Below, piece by piece: positions 8,272 through 18,344 of a stretch of DNA of 64,000 nucleotides. Location of the stretch: positions 6,808,001 to 6,872,000 of the forward strand of contig NZ_CP034449.1 in the NCBI RefSeq assembly GCF_003952425.1, read 5' to 3'. The stretch's first letter is position 1. Every line of letters begins with the position of its first letter. The position numbers and the translations under genes were made by a program. The DNA is from Mesorhizobium sp. M2A.F.Ca.ET.046.03.2.1 (lineage in GTDB: Bacteria > Pseudomonadota > Alphaproteobacteria > Rhizobiales > Rhizobiaceae). The notes below the pieces were generated by a model. It was given only the letters and a program-made list of their open reading frames with translations. It had not been told where the DNA came from and ran no database searches.

Positions 8272-9585
8272 TCAACCGAGGTAGGGGTAGAGCGGGAAGC
8301 GGTCGGTCAGCGCCGTGACCTTGGCCTTCACCGCGGCCTCGACCGCTGCATTGCCTTCGTCGGAATTCGCCACCTTCAGCCCGTCCAGCACCTCGGCGAT
8401 CAGCTTGCCGATCTCGCGGAATTCGGCCTGGCCGAAGCCGCGCGTTGTGCCGGCCGGCGTGCCGAGGCGCACGCCCGAGGTGACGAACGGCTTTTCCGGA
8501 TCGAACGGGATCCCGTTCTTGTTGCAGGTGATGTTGGCGCGGCCGAGGGCCGCCTCCGCGCGCTTGCCGGTGGCGTTCTTCGGACGAAGATCGACCAGCA
8601 TCAAATGGTTGTCGGTACCGCCCGATACGATGTCGAGGCCGGTCTCCTGTAGGCTGGACGCAAGCGCCTTGGCGTTGGCGACGACGCTCTCCGCATAAGC
8701 CTTGAAGCTCGGCTTCAGCGCTTCGCCGAGCGCCACCGCCTTGGCGGCGATGACATGCATCAGCGGACCGCCCTGCAAGCCCGGGAACACCGCCGAGTTC
8801 ATCTTCTTGGCGATTTCCTCGTCGTTGCACAGGATCATGCCGCCGCGCGGGCCGCGCAGGGATTTGTGGGTCGTCGTGGTCACGACATGGGCATAAGGCA
8901 GCGGCGACGGGTGCACGCCGCCGGCGACGAGCCCGGCGATATGCGCCATGTCGACCATGAGATAAGCGCCGATCGAATCGGCGATCTCGCGGAAACGCTT
9001 CCAGTCCCAGATGCGCGAATAGGCGGTGCCGCCGGCCAGGATCAGCTTCGGCTTGGTCTCATGCGCGGCCCTCTCGATCGCGTCCATGTCTAGGAGGTGA
9101 TCATCCTTGCGCACGCCGTAGGAGACGACCTTGAACCACTTGCCGCTCATGTTGACCGGCGAGCCGTGGGTGAGATGGCCGCCCGAATTCAGGTCGAGCC
9201 CCATGAAGGTGTCGCCGGGCTGGAGCAGCGCCAGGAACACCGCCTGGTTCATCTGGCTGCCCGAATTCGGCTGGACATTGGCGAAGTTGCAGCCGAACAG
9301 CTTTTTCGCGCGCTCGATGGCCAGTTCCTCGGCCACGTCGACAAACTGGCAGCCGCCATAGTAGCGCTTGCCCGGATAGCCCTCGGCATATTTGTTGGTC
9401 ATGATCGAGCCCTGCGCTTCGAGCACGGCGCGCGACACGATGTTTTCCGACGCGATCAGCTCGATCTCATGGCGCTGGCGACCGAGCTCGTTGCGGATGG
9501 CGCCGAAGATTTCCGGATCGGCGTCGGCAAGCGTGGTCTCGAAGAAGGATTCGAATTTGCTGGAGGCTGCCGCTGCATTTGACAT
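8272..9585 (-). CDS. glyA: Serine hydroxymethyltransferase
   Basis: Serine hydroxymethyltransferase (437 aa) is the PLP enzyme that interconverts serine and glycine with tetrahydrofolate, the main one-carbon source. Visible motifs are [13 protein letters not shown] near residue 38, the substrate region [12 protein letters not shown], and the PLP-binding lysine in [16 protein letters not shown] at about 245. Length is normal with an N-terminal extension usual in rhizobia (start ATG 9583-9585). It heads the glyA-nrdR-rib-nusB block. The 700 bp upstream contain decayed sequence and no recognised riboswitch. Confidence 0.96.
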   Translation of the reverse strand: MSNAAAASSKFESFFETTLADADPEIFGAIRNELGRQRHEIELIASENIVSRAVLEAQGSIMTNKYAEGYPGKRYYGGCQFVDVAEELAIERAKKLFGCNFANVQPNSGSQMNQAVFLALLQPGDTFMGLDLNSGGHLTHGSPVNMSGKWFKVVSYGVRKDDHLLDMDAIERAAHETKPKLILAGGTAYSRIWDWKRFREIADSIGAYLMVDMAHIAGLVAGGVHPSPLPYAHVVTTTTHKSLRGPRGGMILCNDEEIAKKMNSAVFPGLQGGPLMHVIAAKAVALGEALKPSFKAYAESVVANAKALASSLQETGLDIVSGGTDNHLMLVDLRPKNATGKRAEAALGRANITCNKNGIPFDPEKPFVTSGVRLGTPAGTTRGFGQAEFREIGKLIAEVLDGLKVANSDEGNAAVEAAVKAKVTALTDRFPLYPYLG

Positions 9586-9711
9586 GGCTTGCTTTCCCTT
9601 GGGGCCGGAGGTCTGCGAGGTCGCCGCGCATTAACACAGTTGTTTTCGGGCCGCCACGTTTGCGGCGCGAAATTTGCTAGCCGGTTTGCGCCAAGACAAA
9701 GCCGCCTGGTT

Positions 9712-9924
9712 CTAATCCCGCGGTTCCCGGCCCTTGAGGATCGCTTCGGAGAAGGTGATCTCGGTCAACAGCTTGCGCGCCGTGTGGTAGTTGATGTCAC
9801 CGCGGCGCAGCATGGCCTGCAGTTCGGCGCGCTCGGCCTCGATGCCGGCCAGCCTGACTCCGAGCTCGATCCGGCCGGATTCGCGGGCCTCGGCGCGCAG
9901 CGTTCGAAGCGGCCACAGAAGATT
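9712..9924 (-). pseudogene. C-terminal fragment of a decayed gene (unidentified)
   Basis: An open minus-strand stretch between in-frame stops (TAA at 9925-9927 and TAG at 9712-9714) reads as natural-looking helical protein: LRAEARESGRIELGVRLAG, then ERAELQAMLRRGDINYH and TARKLLTEITFSEAIL. It has no start codon and no Shine-Dalgarno sequence, so it is probably the tail of a lost gene. The acidic/basic helical pattern recalls the cytoplasmic tails of CPA1 Na+/H+ antiporters, but this is a guess. The rest of 9586-10340 shows no gene. Confidence 0.4.
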
Positions 9925-9937
9925 TTAGCAAGGCGAA

Positions 9938-10020
9938 GATGCGCCCCGACGGCCCACGCCCGCTCTTTCGCCGCAGCCGCGGCGCTTGGTCGAGAGCGTC
10001 CCCCAATGTCGGGGCGCATC
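9938..10020. repeat. 13-bp perfect inverted repeat in the glyA-luxR gap
   Basis: GATGCGCCCCGAC at 9938-9950 is repeated as its exact reverse complement at 10008-10020, with 57 bp between that include a nested GC palindrome (GCCGCAGCCGCGGC). There is no T-run, so it is not a canonical terminator. It could be a repeat remnant or a structured transcript. Confidence 0.35.
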
Positions 10021-10340
10021 CGGCGGCTCGCGATATCCGGAGCGCCAGCCAAATTCGAAAAAACCGGCCGGCACCCGGCGTCAGCGCAAGGCTGCTAAGG
10101 GGCGCCGGGTGGCCGGCCGCCACGCCAAGGTCCTGGAATCGGCGTGGCAAATACAGAAGAGGGGCGCCGGGTCCGCAGAAGCGCGCGTGTGGCTGGCGCC
10201 GCGTCTTTCCTGATACGCGAGAGGCCAACTCCATCAACCTTTCGAAAACGCGGGGTTGACAGACGAAGCGCCCCTGCCCTTGCGGCATGGCACGGCCCGT
10301 GCAACCCTGCGTTCCGGGTGGGTTGAAACTGGGGCGAACG

Positions 10341-11065
10341 ATGCTGTCACGATTGATGACGCATGTGGAGGCGGCGTATGCGGCGCGCACGGCCGAAGAC
10401 GCCAGCGTGGCCCTCTTCGCGGCAATGGAAGATTTCGGCGCCTCCTATCTGCAGACGAGGCTTTACCGCAGGCCGGCGGCAATCCTGACATCGGCCAGCC
10501 ATTGGGCAGCCGGCGGCTTCATCACCAGGCTGGCACCGAGCGGCTGGCCCGGCAGTCCGGCCTTCGACTATGTCTGCTTCGAATGCAACCCGCTGCTGGG
10601 GGCGATCCGCGAGAGCCGCACAAGCTACCGCTTCAGCGATTTCGCGCCGCACGACGATGCGCAATACGGCGCCTATTGGGAGGCGCTGAGCGAGGCGAAT
10701 ATCGACGACGCGCTCTGCGCCACTTCTTACGGCGCGGGTGGCGTGATCGCCTCGCTGCATCTCGGCTTTCGCCGGCGGGAGTTTGCGCCGGACAAGCGTT
10801 CGCCATCCACATGGCAGGCCTTGCCTTGACGGAAAGGCTGATGAGCCTGACCTCGCCGCCCCCGACCACGGCGGTCAGGCTAACGACGCGCGAGCGCGAC
10901 AGCCTGGCTTTGGTCGCCGAGGGCAAGACCGACTGGGAGATCTCGGTGATCCTCGGCATCGCGGAGGCGACCGTGCGCTTCCATGTCGACAATGCCAGGC
11001 GCAAGCTCGGCGCCGTCAACCGCGCGCAAGCGGTGGCGCGGCTGGTGAACCAGCGACTGATATAG
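10341..11065 (+). pseudogene. LuxR-family (autoinducer-binding + HTH) regulator with a frameshift
   Basis: Two halves of one LuxR-type quorum-sensing regulator lie in different frames. From the ATG at 10341 (GGGGCG ribosome-binding site) the frame encodes an autoinducer-binding domain (RTAEDASVALFAAMEDFGAS, then CFECNPLLGAIRE, and DALCATSYGAGG) and runs out in SPSTWQALP at 10829. The other frame carries AFAIHMAGLALTERL and then a complete LuxR HTH: LTTRERDSLALVAEGKTDWE, then LGIAEATVRFHVDNARRKL. Restoring one G near 10792 (gacaag to gacaagg) fuses them in register. No luxI-type synthase is adjacent, so this was a solo regulator. It is a genuine pseudogene or a one-base sequence error. Confidence 0.75.
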
Positions 11066-11101
11066 CAGTTCGGCAGAGAGGCCAGCAGGTCGGGCGAATA
11101 T

Positions 11102-11398
11102 TTACGCTAAGAAGCCGAGTTTAAATGCGGCGATGGAGCCACCAAGTAGCACTACGACCAACACGTAGTTTACCCTGGTCAGCAACGACACGGCTCTCGC
11201 TTGTTTGGGTTTCGCCGTCAGTGAAATCGCTATCAACGCAAGCACAGTCCCCAACGCCCAGATCGCCACAGTCATTGGCCCGTACCGCATAAGCAATGCA
11301 GCGAAATTTCGGAACTCCGCAGCGTCGTCAAACAGTGCAAATCGAGCAACCAAAACGACGGCCAACGCGACTGCAATTGCTTTGATATGCCAACGCAT
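11102..11398 (-). CDS. Small membrane protein of unknown function
   Basis: A 98-aa protein with three likely transmembrane helices (about 5-24, 41-62, 73-96) separated by short charged loops (DDAAEFRNF, LTAKPKQARA). I do not recognise the family. Its base composition is less GC-rich than its neighbours, suggesting recent acquisition. It lies between the broken LuxR gene and the ldtP terminator, transcribed from the minus strand. Confidence 0.5.
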   Translation of the reverse strand: MRWHIKAIAVALAVVLVARFALFDDAAEFRNFAALLMRYGPMTVAIWALGTVLALIAISLTAKPKQARAVSLLTRVNYVLVVVLLGGSIAAFKLGFLA

Positions 11399-11490
11399 AC
11401 GTTATCGCCCTCTTGTTATTTCTAGCCTATATCGGGTTGCATCCTTCTTGAAGGTTAACGGCGCCGGCTGCAGAACCCTCATGCCGCAAC

Positions 11491-11518
11491 AAAAAAGCCG
11501 CCCCAATGGGCGGCTTTT
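11491..11518 (-). terminator. Rho-independent terminator downstream of ldtP
   Basis: GCCGCCC and GGGCGGC arms with a 4-nt loop, flanked by A and T runs. On the minus strand it reads as hairpin plus T6, about 20 bp past the ldtP stop at 11537. Confidence 0.85.
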
Positions 11519-11536
11519 GCAAACAAGATCAAATGC

Positions 11537-12799
11537 TTACTGAGCCGAGCTGATCTGCAGCTCTTGGGCGCCATCGAGGGCGTAGATGTCGTCGCGGAAC
11601 TGAACGACGCCGGGGGCGGTCGACCAGGCCGACAGATAGAGGAAGTGGACAGGTACCGGGTTGACCACGTTGATCGGCGTGTTCTCGCCGGTCTTGATCG
11701 CCGCTTCGAAATGCTGGCGGTCCCAGCCGGGCGTGTCGCGCAGGATCCAAGTGACGAGGTCGCGCACATTCTGGACGCGCACGCAGCCCGACGAGTCGAA
11801 GCGCATTAGCTTGCCGAACAGGCTCTGCTGCGGCGTGTCGTGCATATAGACGCCGTCCGGGCTCGGGAAGTTGATCTTGACCGAGGCCATCGCATTGTTG
11901 TTGCCCGGATCCTGGCGGAAGCGGTATTTCGCGGCATCGTCGGTCGACCAGTCGATGGTCATCGGATCGACCTCGCTGCCGTCCGGCGCGAACAGGCGGA
12001 TGTGGCTGTCCTTGAGGTAGTTGGGATCCTTCCGCATCAGCGGAATGATGTCCTTGCGCACGATCGAGACCGGCGCGTTCCAGTACGGATTGACGATGAT
12101 CTCGTTGATCTTGGAGTTCACGATCGGCGTCTGGCGATCGATCTTGCCGACGATCGCGGTATGGCGAAGCACGACGCGGTCGTTCTCGACCGCCTCGACC
12201 TGGGCCGCCGGAATGTCGACCAGCACATAGCGGCTGCCGAGCGTGCCGGCCTTTTCCTTCAGTCGCTGCAGGTTGGTCTGCAACTGGCCGAGGCGGATCT
12301 GCGCCGGGACGTTCATTGCCGTATAGGTGTATTTGCCCATGGCGCCGTCGGCCGGCAGGCCATGGCGGAGTTGGAAGCGCTTGACCGCGGAATCGACATA
12401 GGAATCGAAGGCCGTCGAGATGCCGGCGCTCTGCGGCAGGTCGCCCGAGACCATCAGGCGCTTGCGCAGCGGCACGACATCCGGGTCGTCGACGCCGAGC
12501 TGCAGCTTCTTGGTCGCCGGAACCTGTTCCCAGCCGCCTTGGGCGACGATGTTCTGGTACTGCGCCACCGCCTGCTCGGTGAAGGCCACCGTCTGCTGGC
12601 TGAAGATCGGCAGCGTCGAGGCGACCTTGTTGGTGTCGTTGCCGCGGGCGTCGAACTGGTCGTCCCAATTGCCGCGCGTCGAGGATTTCAGGATATCCCC
12701 GATCACGTCCTGGGCGCTGGCCTGGCCGGCGACCACGGCCGCGGCGAGCGCGGAGGCTCCGGTAAGAAAGAAACGGCGGCTGGTTCTCATGGCAGACAT
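11537..12799 (-). CDS. ldtP: L,D-transpeptidase, YcbB-like (LdtP)
   Basis: Periplasmic peptidoglycan 3-3 crosslinking enzyme (about 420 aa). The N-terminus is a twin-arginine-type signal (TSRRFFLTGASALAAAVVAG, cleavage near ASAQ). A peptidoglycan-binding domain (AVKRFQLRHGLPADGAMG, about 145-175) precedes the YkuD catalytic domain with YMHDTP and the active-site motif SSGCVRV (about residue 340-346). A frame extends upstream to 13069, but the start at 12799 (or ATG 12790) places the signal peptide at the N-terminus. It is adjacent to the MarR regulator LdtR, the same pair known from Ca. Liberibacter and Sinorhizobium, where LdtR controls ldtP. A clear terminator follows. Confidence 0.9.
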   Translation of the reverse strand: MSAMRTSRRFFLTGASALAAAVVAGQASAQDVIGDILKSSTRGNWDDQFDARGNDTNKVASTLPIFSQQTVAFTEQAVAQYQNIVAQGGWEQVPATKKLQLGVDDPDVVPLRKRLMVSGDLPQSAGISTAFDSYVDSAVKRFQLRHGLPADGAMGKYTYTAMNVPAQIRLGQLQTNLQRLKEKAGTLGSRYVLVDIPAAQVEAVENDRVVLRHTAIVGKIDRQTPIVNSKINEIIVNPYWNAPVSIVRKDIIPLMRKDPNYLKDSHIRLFAPDGSEVDPMTIDWSTDDAAKYRFRQDPGNNNAMASVKINFPSPDGVYMHDTPQQSLFGKLMRFDSSGCVRVQNVRDLVTWILRDTPGWDRQHFEAAIKTGENTPINVVNPVPVHFLYLSAWSTAPGVVQFRDDIYALDGAQELQISSAQ

Positions 12800-13265
12800 T
12801 CTTGTTTGATCGCTCTCGCTCAATCGCTTGCCGGGCGGCTTTGTCCGCACTCTAGGGTTGGCAAACTTAACAATTCGCCAACCATGACCCCGCTTCGCCG
12901 GCCGCCAGAAACGCGCTGCCGCCACGCAGGTTCCAAGGAGCGCAGGGCATAGGCCCGCAGCTTGACCCGTCATCCGCATTCCACCGCGATTATGGCGGCA
13001 ACGTGACCTTGGCCCGCGATTTGCATGAGGGGGCGAGGTGAAAGAAATGGGGGCGATGCTTTTTTGCATCGCAGCGACACGAGCGCGCCCTTGTAAAGTC
13101 TGCGCCCCTCCCCGTCAGGCACAGAGCTTCAACGCGCGCAGCGATGGTCAAATTACCGTGGATGCCGCCTTTGCAAAAAGAAAGGACCGGCGCGTTCGGC
13201 ACCGGCCCCATGTTCTTTCCCCTAGGCCGCGCTTCTTCGGCGCGGCTTCGATGTTCTTCGAACGC
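12800..13265. other. Intergenic region between ldtR and ldtP (no gene seen)
   Basis: 466 bp upstream of ldtP. It holds the ldtR terminator (13175-13208) and must hold the ldtP promoter; by analogy with the known LdtR regulon it should contain an LdtR site, but I could not pick out a convincing palindrome by eye. No conserved coding frame is apparent. Confidence 0.5.
13175..13208 (-). terminator. Rho-independent terminator downstream of ldtR
   Basis: On the minus strand, GGGCCGGTGC and GCGCCGGTCC arms (one A/G mismatch, one G-T pair) around CGAAC are followed by TTTCTTTTT. It lies about 60 bp beyond the ldtR stop codon. Confidence 0.65.
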
Positions 13266-13781
13266 CTACATCCGGTAAGCGATCGTATCGTTCCAGAAGC
13301 GGTCGAGCCGCTGCAGGGCGCGGTTCATCTGCTTGAACTCGTCGGTGTTGATGCCGCCGACCGCTTCGATCGAGCCGACATGGCGCTCGTAGAGGCCCGC
13401 GACGACGTCGGCCACCTCGTTGCCCTTCGGCGTCAGCGAGACGCGGACCGAGCGGCGGTCGATGCGTGAGCGCTGGTGGTTGATGAAGCCGAGGTCGACC
13501 AGCTTCTTCAGATTGTAGGAGACGTTCGAGCCGAGATAGTAACCGCGCGAACGCAGCTCGCCGGCGGTCAGCTCCGAATTGCCGATGTTGAAGAGCAGCA
13601 GCGCCTGGATGGCATTGATGTCGGAACGGCCGTTGCGGTCGAACTCGTCCTTGATCACGTCAAGCAGACGGCGGTGCAGACGCTCCACCAGCTGCAGCGA
13701 TTCCATGTACAGCGAACGGATAGCCTCGCGGCGATCGTCGGATACGTTTGCGGTCTTCGCCGCCGGACGCGAATTGATCAT
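13266..13781 (-). CDS. ldtR: MarR-family winged-helix regulator LdtR
   Basis: A 171-aa MarR-type regulator matching LdtR of Ca. Liberibacter/rhizobia. N-terminal helices (YMESLQLVERLHRRLLDVIK) precede the winged HTH with ELTAGELRSRGYYLGSNVSY (recognition helix), NLKKLVDLGFINHQ and the wing RIDRRSVRVSLTPKG, followed by a C-terminal dimerisation helix. In the characterised homologues LdtR activates ldtP and stress-tolerance genes and is antagonised by small phenolics such as phloretin or benzbromarone. It lies upstream of ldtP on the same strand with 466 bp between, so the genes are separately transcribed. Confidence 0.9.
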   Translation of the reverse strand: MINSRPAAKTANVSDDRREAIRSLYMESLQLVERLHRRLLDVIKDEFDRNGRSDINAIQALLLFNIGNSELTAGELRSRGYYLGSNVSYNLKKLVDLGFINHQRSRIDRRSVRVSLTPKGNEVADVVAGLYERHVGSIEAVGGINTDEFKQMNRALQRLDRFWNDTIAYRM

Positions 13782-14020
13782 TGTCTTTGCCTCTCGTTTG
13801 TCGCCTTGGTGATTTTTTGTTTTTCACCTTGATCGCGACACTATCGAATACTCATAAAATTCGACTTAAACGCCAGGGCTAACAAGAGCTTACCGGTAAG
13901 AGGTTTCGGAAGACGCTTAACGATCGGTCACCCGAGCAAGAACAATTAACCTAAAGATTTAGCCAACGGATTTAGGGACAAAACGGGCCGCGAAATCGGC
14001 CCGGAAAACCAGCCCTCGGC

Positions 14021-14443
14021 CTACTGCCGGAGCTGGCGCTTCTGCAGCCAGATGACCACGCGGAAGACGATATAAAGCAGCGCCACGCTGGCGTGCGAGA
14101 TCACGATCAGCAGGCGGTGGCCAAAGAGATCGGGGAAGCCGGCATACATCACCGTCTCGGTCACCGCGCAGATGAACCAGATCACCGGCCCCCAGGAGGC
14201 CAGCATCCAAAGCCCCGCCGCGGCGAAGGGGAAAAAGACGGCAAGCGTCGCCGCCGCCACCTGCCAGTGCACCGGCATCAGGTCGAAGCGCCACAATTCG
14301 CCCGGATAGATGCCGATCAGGCGGATCCAGTAGAGGATGCCGAACAAGAGGCAGTAGCCGGCGATCACACGCTGGAACCAGGCGAAGATGACCTCGGTGG
14401 TCGAGGGCTGCAGCACCACGCGCCTGGAGGTGACCTCGCTCAC
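14021..14443 (-). CDS. DUF6163 family membrane protein
   Basis: A 140-aa protein with four predicted transmembrane helices (about 25-42, 62-80, 84-104, 112-134), a short cytoplasmic N-terminus and the Lys/Arg-rich tail LQKRQLRQ. I associate it with the rhizobial DUF6163 family, of unknown function. The GTG start (14441-14443) overlaps the stop of the upstream acyl-CoA hydrolase gene (GTGA), so translation is coupled. Confidence 0.65.
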   Translation of the reverse strand: MSEVTSRRVVLQPSTTEVIFAWFQRVIAGYCLLFGILYWIRLIGIYPGELWRFDLMPVHWQVAAATLAVFFPFAAAGLWMLASWGPVIWFICAVTETVMYAGFPDLFGHRLLIVISHASVALLYIVFRVVIWLQKRQLRQ

Positions 14444-15483
14444 AGGGTGAGCTCCTTGTCTCCGAGCGGGGCGAAATAGGTGTCGATGTCGGCGGCACTG
14501 ACCTCATCCAGGCTCGCCGGCCGCCAGGCGGGCGTCGAGCCCTTGTCGATGATGGCGGCGCGGATGCCTGCGTAGAAATCATGGCCGGCCAGCATGCGGT
14601 TCAGGATGCGGAACTCCATCTTCATGCATTCGTCCATCGACAGCGTCGACCCGGCGCTGATCTGGCGCCAGGCAACGTTGAGGCTGGTCGGCGAGCGGGT
14701 CTTCAGCGTCGCCAGCGTCTTTGCGGCAAAAGCATCGTCGGCCCCTGCCCGCTCCAGACTGTCGATGATGCCGGCGAGCGAGCTCTGCGAGAAATGACGC
14801 GAGATCGCTTCCAGATCCTGCCGCTCGGTCTCGCGTTTGGCGGGCACGAAGAAATCGCGCAGCTCCGCATTGGCATCGCCGCTCGTCGCCAGCTCGTCGA
14901 GCAGGCCGGCCTGGTCCTCGGCCTTGATGGTGTGGGTGGCGAGCCCCGACCACAGCGCGTCGCCATAGCGGATGCGGTTTCCGGTCAGCCCAAGATACAT
15001 GCCGAACGAGCCGCCGAGATCCGGCAGCAAATGGCTGGCGCCAACATCGGGGAAAAAGCCGATGCCGACCTCCGGCATGGCGAACTGCGCGTTCTCGGTC
15101 AGCACGCGATGCGAGCCGTGAAAGGAGATGCCGACGCCGCCGCCCATGACGATGCCGTCGATCAGCGCGACATAGGGTTTCTTGAAGCGCGCAATGCGGG
15201 CGTTCAACCGATACTCGTCGGCGAAGAAGTCGACAGGCGGCCTGCCGGCGCGGCCGGCCTCGTAGATGTGCAGGATATCGCCGCCGGCGGAAAACGCCCT
15301 GCCCTCGGCCTTGACGACGACGACGCCGATGCCCGGATCCTCTTCCCAGGCATCGAGCGCTTTGCCGAGCGCCTTGACCATGTTGTGCGTGACGGCGTTG
15401 AGCGCCTTCGGCCGGGTCAATGTAACCACGCCCGCCCTGCCCAGCCGCTCGAAGCGGATCTCGTCGCCGCCGCCAAAATCCAT
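14440..15483 (-). CDS. Enoyl-CoA hydratase/isomerase family, 3-hydroxyisobutyryl-CoA hydrolase-like
   Basis: Crotonase-fold enzyme of about 347 aa. The oxyanion-hole segments FSAGGDILHIYEAG (about 65) and MGGGVGISFHGSHRV (about 112), plus PEVGIGFFPDVGAS with the catalytic Glu/Asp, fit the 3-hydroxyisobutyryl-CoA hydrolase subfamily (HIBCH), which also has the longer C-terminal part seen here (STLSMDECMKMEFRI, HDFYAGIRA). Role: valine degradation, releasing 3-hydroxyisobutyrate. The start was set at 15483 (MDFGGGDEIRF) because the upstream-extended frame has no family features. It is the first gene of a two-gene unit with the DUF6163 protein. Confidence 0.87.
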   Translation of the reverse strand: MDFGGGDEIRFERLGRAGVVTLTRPKALNAVTHNMVKALGKALDAWEEDPGIGVVVVKAEGRAFSAGGDILHIYEAGRAGRPPVDFFADEYRLNARIARFKKPYVALIDGIVMGGGVGISFHGSHRVLTENAQFAMPEVGIGFFPDVGASHLLPDLGGSFGMYLGLTGNRIRYGDALWSGLATHTIKAEDQAGLLDELATSGDANAELRDFFVPAKRETERQDLEAISRHFSQSSLAGIIDSLERAGADDAFAAKTLATLKTRSPTSLNVAWRQISAGSTLSMDECMKMEFRILNRMLAGHDFYAGIRAAIIDKGSTPAWRPASLDEVSAADIDTYFAPLGDKELTL

Positions 15484-15593
15484 CGTCAGAGAATCCTCCC
15501 CCGCGCCTGCGGGAGGTGAAGTGCTAAGCGGCGACCGGGCCAACGTCAATTGTCGAGTACCAGGGACAGGCCGCGCCTCTTGCGGCGGGCAGA

Positions 15594-16142
15594 CTACCAG
15601 ACGAACGGGATAAGCGCGTTCGTGCGGCGCGCATATTCGGGGAACTCGTCGGGAAATTGCCGCGCCAGAAGCCGATCCTCGGCTCCGACCCTCCAGATGA
15701 AAATCGCCCCGAGCAGGATCAACAGAAAGACGAAGGGGCCGCCGACCACGATCACCGAGCCGATAGAGGCGAGCAGGCCGCCCGTGTACATGGGATGACG
15801 CAGGCGACTGTATGGACCGGACCTTACCAGCTCATGCTCCTGCTTGGCCGAAACGGTTTGGCTCCAGTTGCGACCGAGAGCCTGCCGCGCCCAGACCAAC
15901 AGCGCCATGCCCGCGATGGTGATCGCGGCGCCGATGCCGCCCAGGACCGTGCCGACGGGTGCGAAGTTGACGAAGTCGAAAATCGGCAGCCGCGGCAGCA
16001 GGAAGGCGGCGATGATGGCGAACATCAAGCCGAAGCTCTGCAGCAGGTGCGGCTCGGTGTCCCGCTTCACGCCAATCGCCTGAACGGTCAGGAAGATGAT
16101 CAGCATGAGCCAGGCGGCATAGATGAACCAGATGAAGGCCAT
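15594..16142 (-). CDS. Isoprenylcysteine carboxyl methyltransferase-family membrane protein
   Basis: A 182-aa integral membrane methyltransferase-like protein with about five hydrophobic helices. The C-terminal core holds the SAM-binding motif SGPYSRLRHPMYTGGLL (about 107-123) typical of the ICMT/PEMT-like family. Bacterial members methylate unknown lipid or protein acceptors. Length is normal. It is a single minus-strand gene between the hydrolase and the DUF2066 gene; a second, broken member of the family lies at 33780-34398. Confidence 0.82.
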   Translation of the reverse strand: MAFIWFIYAAWLMLIIFLTVQAIGVKRDTEPHLLQSFGLMFAIIAAFLLPRLPIFDFVNFAPVGTVLGGIGAAITIAGMALLVWARQALGRNWSQTVSAKQEHELVRSGPYSRLRHPMYTGGLLASIGSVIVVGGPFVFLLILLGAIFIWRVGAEDRLLARQFPDEFPEYARRTNALIPFVW

Positions 16143-16232
16143 CCCTTGCTCCTTGGGTTAGCCGGCAATCTGCCTTGGCGAGCGCAAGCACCCGGTGCTA
16201 GAAAATGGGCATTGTGAACCGGACGGCAAGCC

Positions 16233-17054
16233 ATGCCCGGATTTTCTCGCCTCGCGGCCATGGTGATCGGCATGATCGCCATCTGTTTCGTCTGTCGCCC
16301 CGTCATCGCCGCGACGCCCGCCGAGCTTTACCAGGCGCAAACGATCGTCACCGGAACCGGAGACGTGAACCGGCAGATCGGTTTCAAGGATTGCCTCGAC
16401 AAGGTGCTGGTCAAGGTCTCGGGCGATCAGCGGCTGACGCAGAAGACGCAGATGCTGGCGCTGCGCGAGAAGGCGGCCGATTTCGTCCAATCCTTCCGCT
16501 ACCACGACCGGCTCGAAGGCATTCCGATCCATGACGAGCAAGGCACGCATGACCGGCCACACGATCTGACCTGCCTCTACAAGCCGGATGTGGTCGACAA
16601 GCTACTCGCGCAGCTCGGCAGCAGGCCCTGGACCGGCGAGCGGCCGACGATCGCCGTCTTCATGACCGCCGAGCAGGGCGCTGGGCACTTCGTGCTGACG
16701 CAAGACGAGCAGCGCGGCAACGCGATGCGCGAATCCTTCGCCAATGCCGCCGGTCCGCTGCTGATGCGCGTCACCTTTCCAAAGGCTGGGCAGCTTGGCG
16801 GGCTCGATGAGAAGGCGCTTTCCGAAGCCGATATGGCAAGGCTCGACAAACTCGCGAAGAAAGCGGGAGCGGCCCGGGCGCTCGCCGGCTCGATCGTGTG
16901 GAGCGACGAGGAACTCGGCTGGATCGCCGACTGGCGGCTGGCCGATCGCGGCAAGATCTATCGCTGGCAGGCGCGCGGAGTCAGCTTCGACGAGGCCTTT
17001 CGGGTCGCGATCAGGGGCGCGGCGCAGGTCCTGTCCGGGCACGGGCAGCCGTAA
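16233..17054 (+). CDS. DUF2066 domain-containing secreted protein
   Basis: A 273-aa protein with a signal peptide (hydrophobic core about 8-24, cleavage near VIAATP) followed by the DUF2066 domain: YQAQTIVTGTGD, then IGFKDCLDKVLVKVSGDQRL and the conserved PDVVDKLLAQLG region. DUF2066 proteins are periplasmic or outer-membrane-associated and of unknown function. Divergent from the ICMT-family gene with about 90 bp between, and followed by a large palindromic repeat. Confidence 0.8.
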   Translation: MPGFSRLAAMVIGMIAICFVCRPVIAATPAELYQAQTIVTGTGDVNRQIGFKDCLDKVLVKVSGDQRLTQKTQMLALREKAADFVQSFRYHDRLEGIPIHDEQGTHDRPHDLTCLYKPDVVDKLLAQLGSRPWTGERPTIAVFMTAEQGAGHFVLTQDEQRGNAMRESFANAAGPLLMRVTFPKAGQLGGLDEKALSEADMARLDKLAKKAGAARALAGSIVWSDEELGWIADWRLADRGKIYRWQARGVSFDEAFRVAIRGAAQVLSGHGQP

Positions 17055-17060
17055 GTGCAT

Positions 17061-17189
17061 TTCCTCGCCCCGCGCGAGCGGGGAGAGGTGGCTCGGCGAA
17101 GCCGAGACGGAGAGGGGAGCGCCCTACGAAGGCCCCCTCTCCGTCCGCTTCGCGGACACCTCTCCCCCGCTTTTAGCGGGGGCGAGGAA
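17061..17189. repeat. Large intergenic inverted repeat between DUF2066 gene and hemB
   Basis: Ends TTCCTCGCCCCGC and GCGGGGGCGAGGAA pair with each other. Within it are nested palindromes (GGCTCGGCGAAGCCGAG, GTCCGCTTCGCGGAC) and a central inverted pair GGAGAGGGG / CCCCCTCTCC. It is a mosaic hairpin of the RIME-like class and occupies most of the 219-bp gap. Confidence 0.7.
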
Positions 17190-17273
17190 TTAGGCTCAGC
17201 CTTGCACAATCGTGTCGCATTGGTCAGCTGCCAAGACGCGTGGTAAAAGCCGGCGCAAAAGAGAGTTTCGGCC

Positions 17274-18305
<1,032 letters not shown>

Positions 18306-18344
18306 GCCGCCAAACCGGCAAGCAGCGGCGCCACTGATCAGCCT

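Noticed and set aside
4431..9585. Possible FMN riboswitch controlling the rib genes
   Set aside because: No RFN-like conserved segments were seen upstream of glyA, ribD, ribE or ribH. A covariance-model search would settle it.
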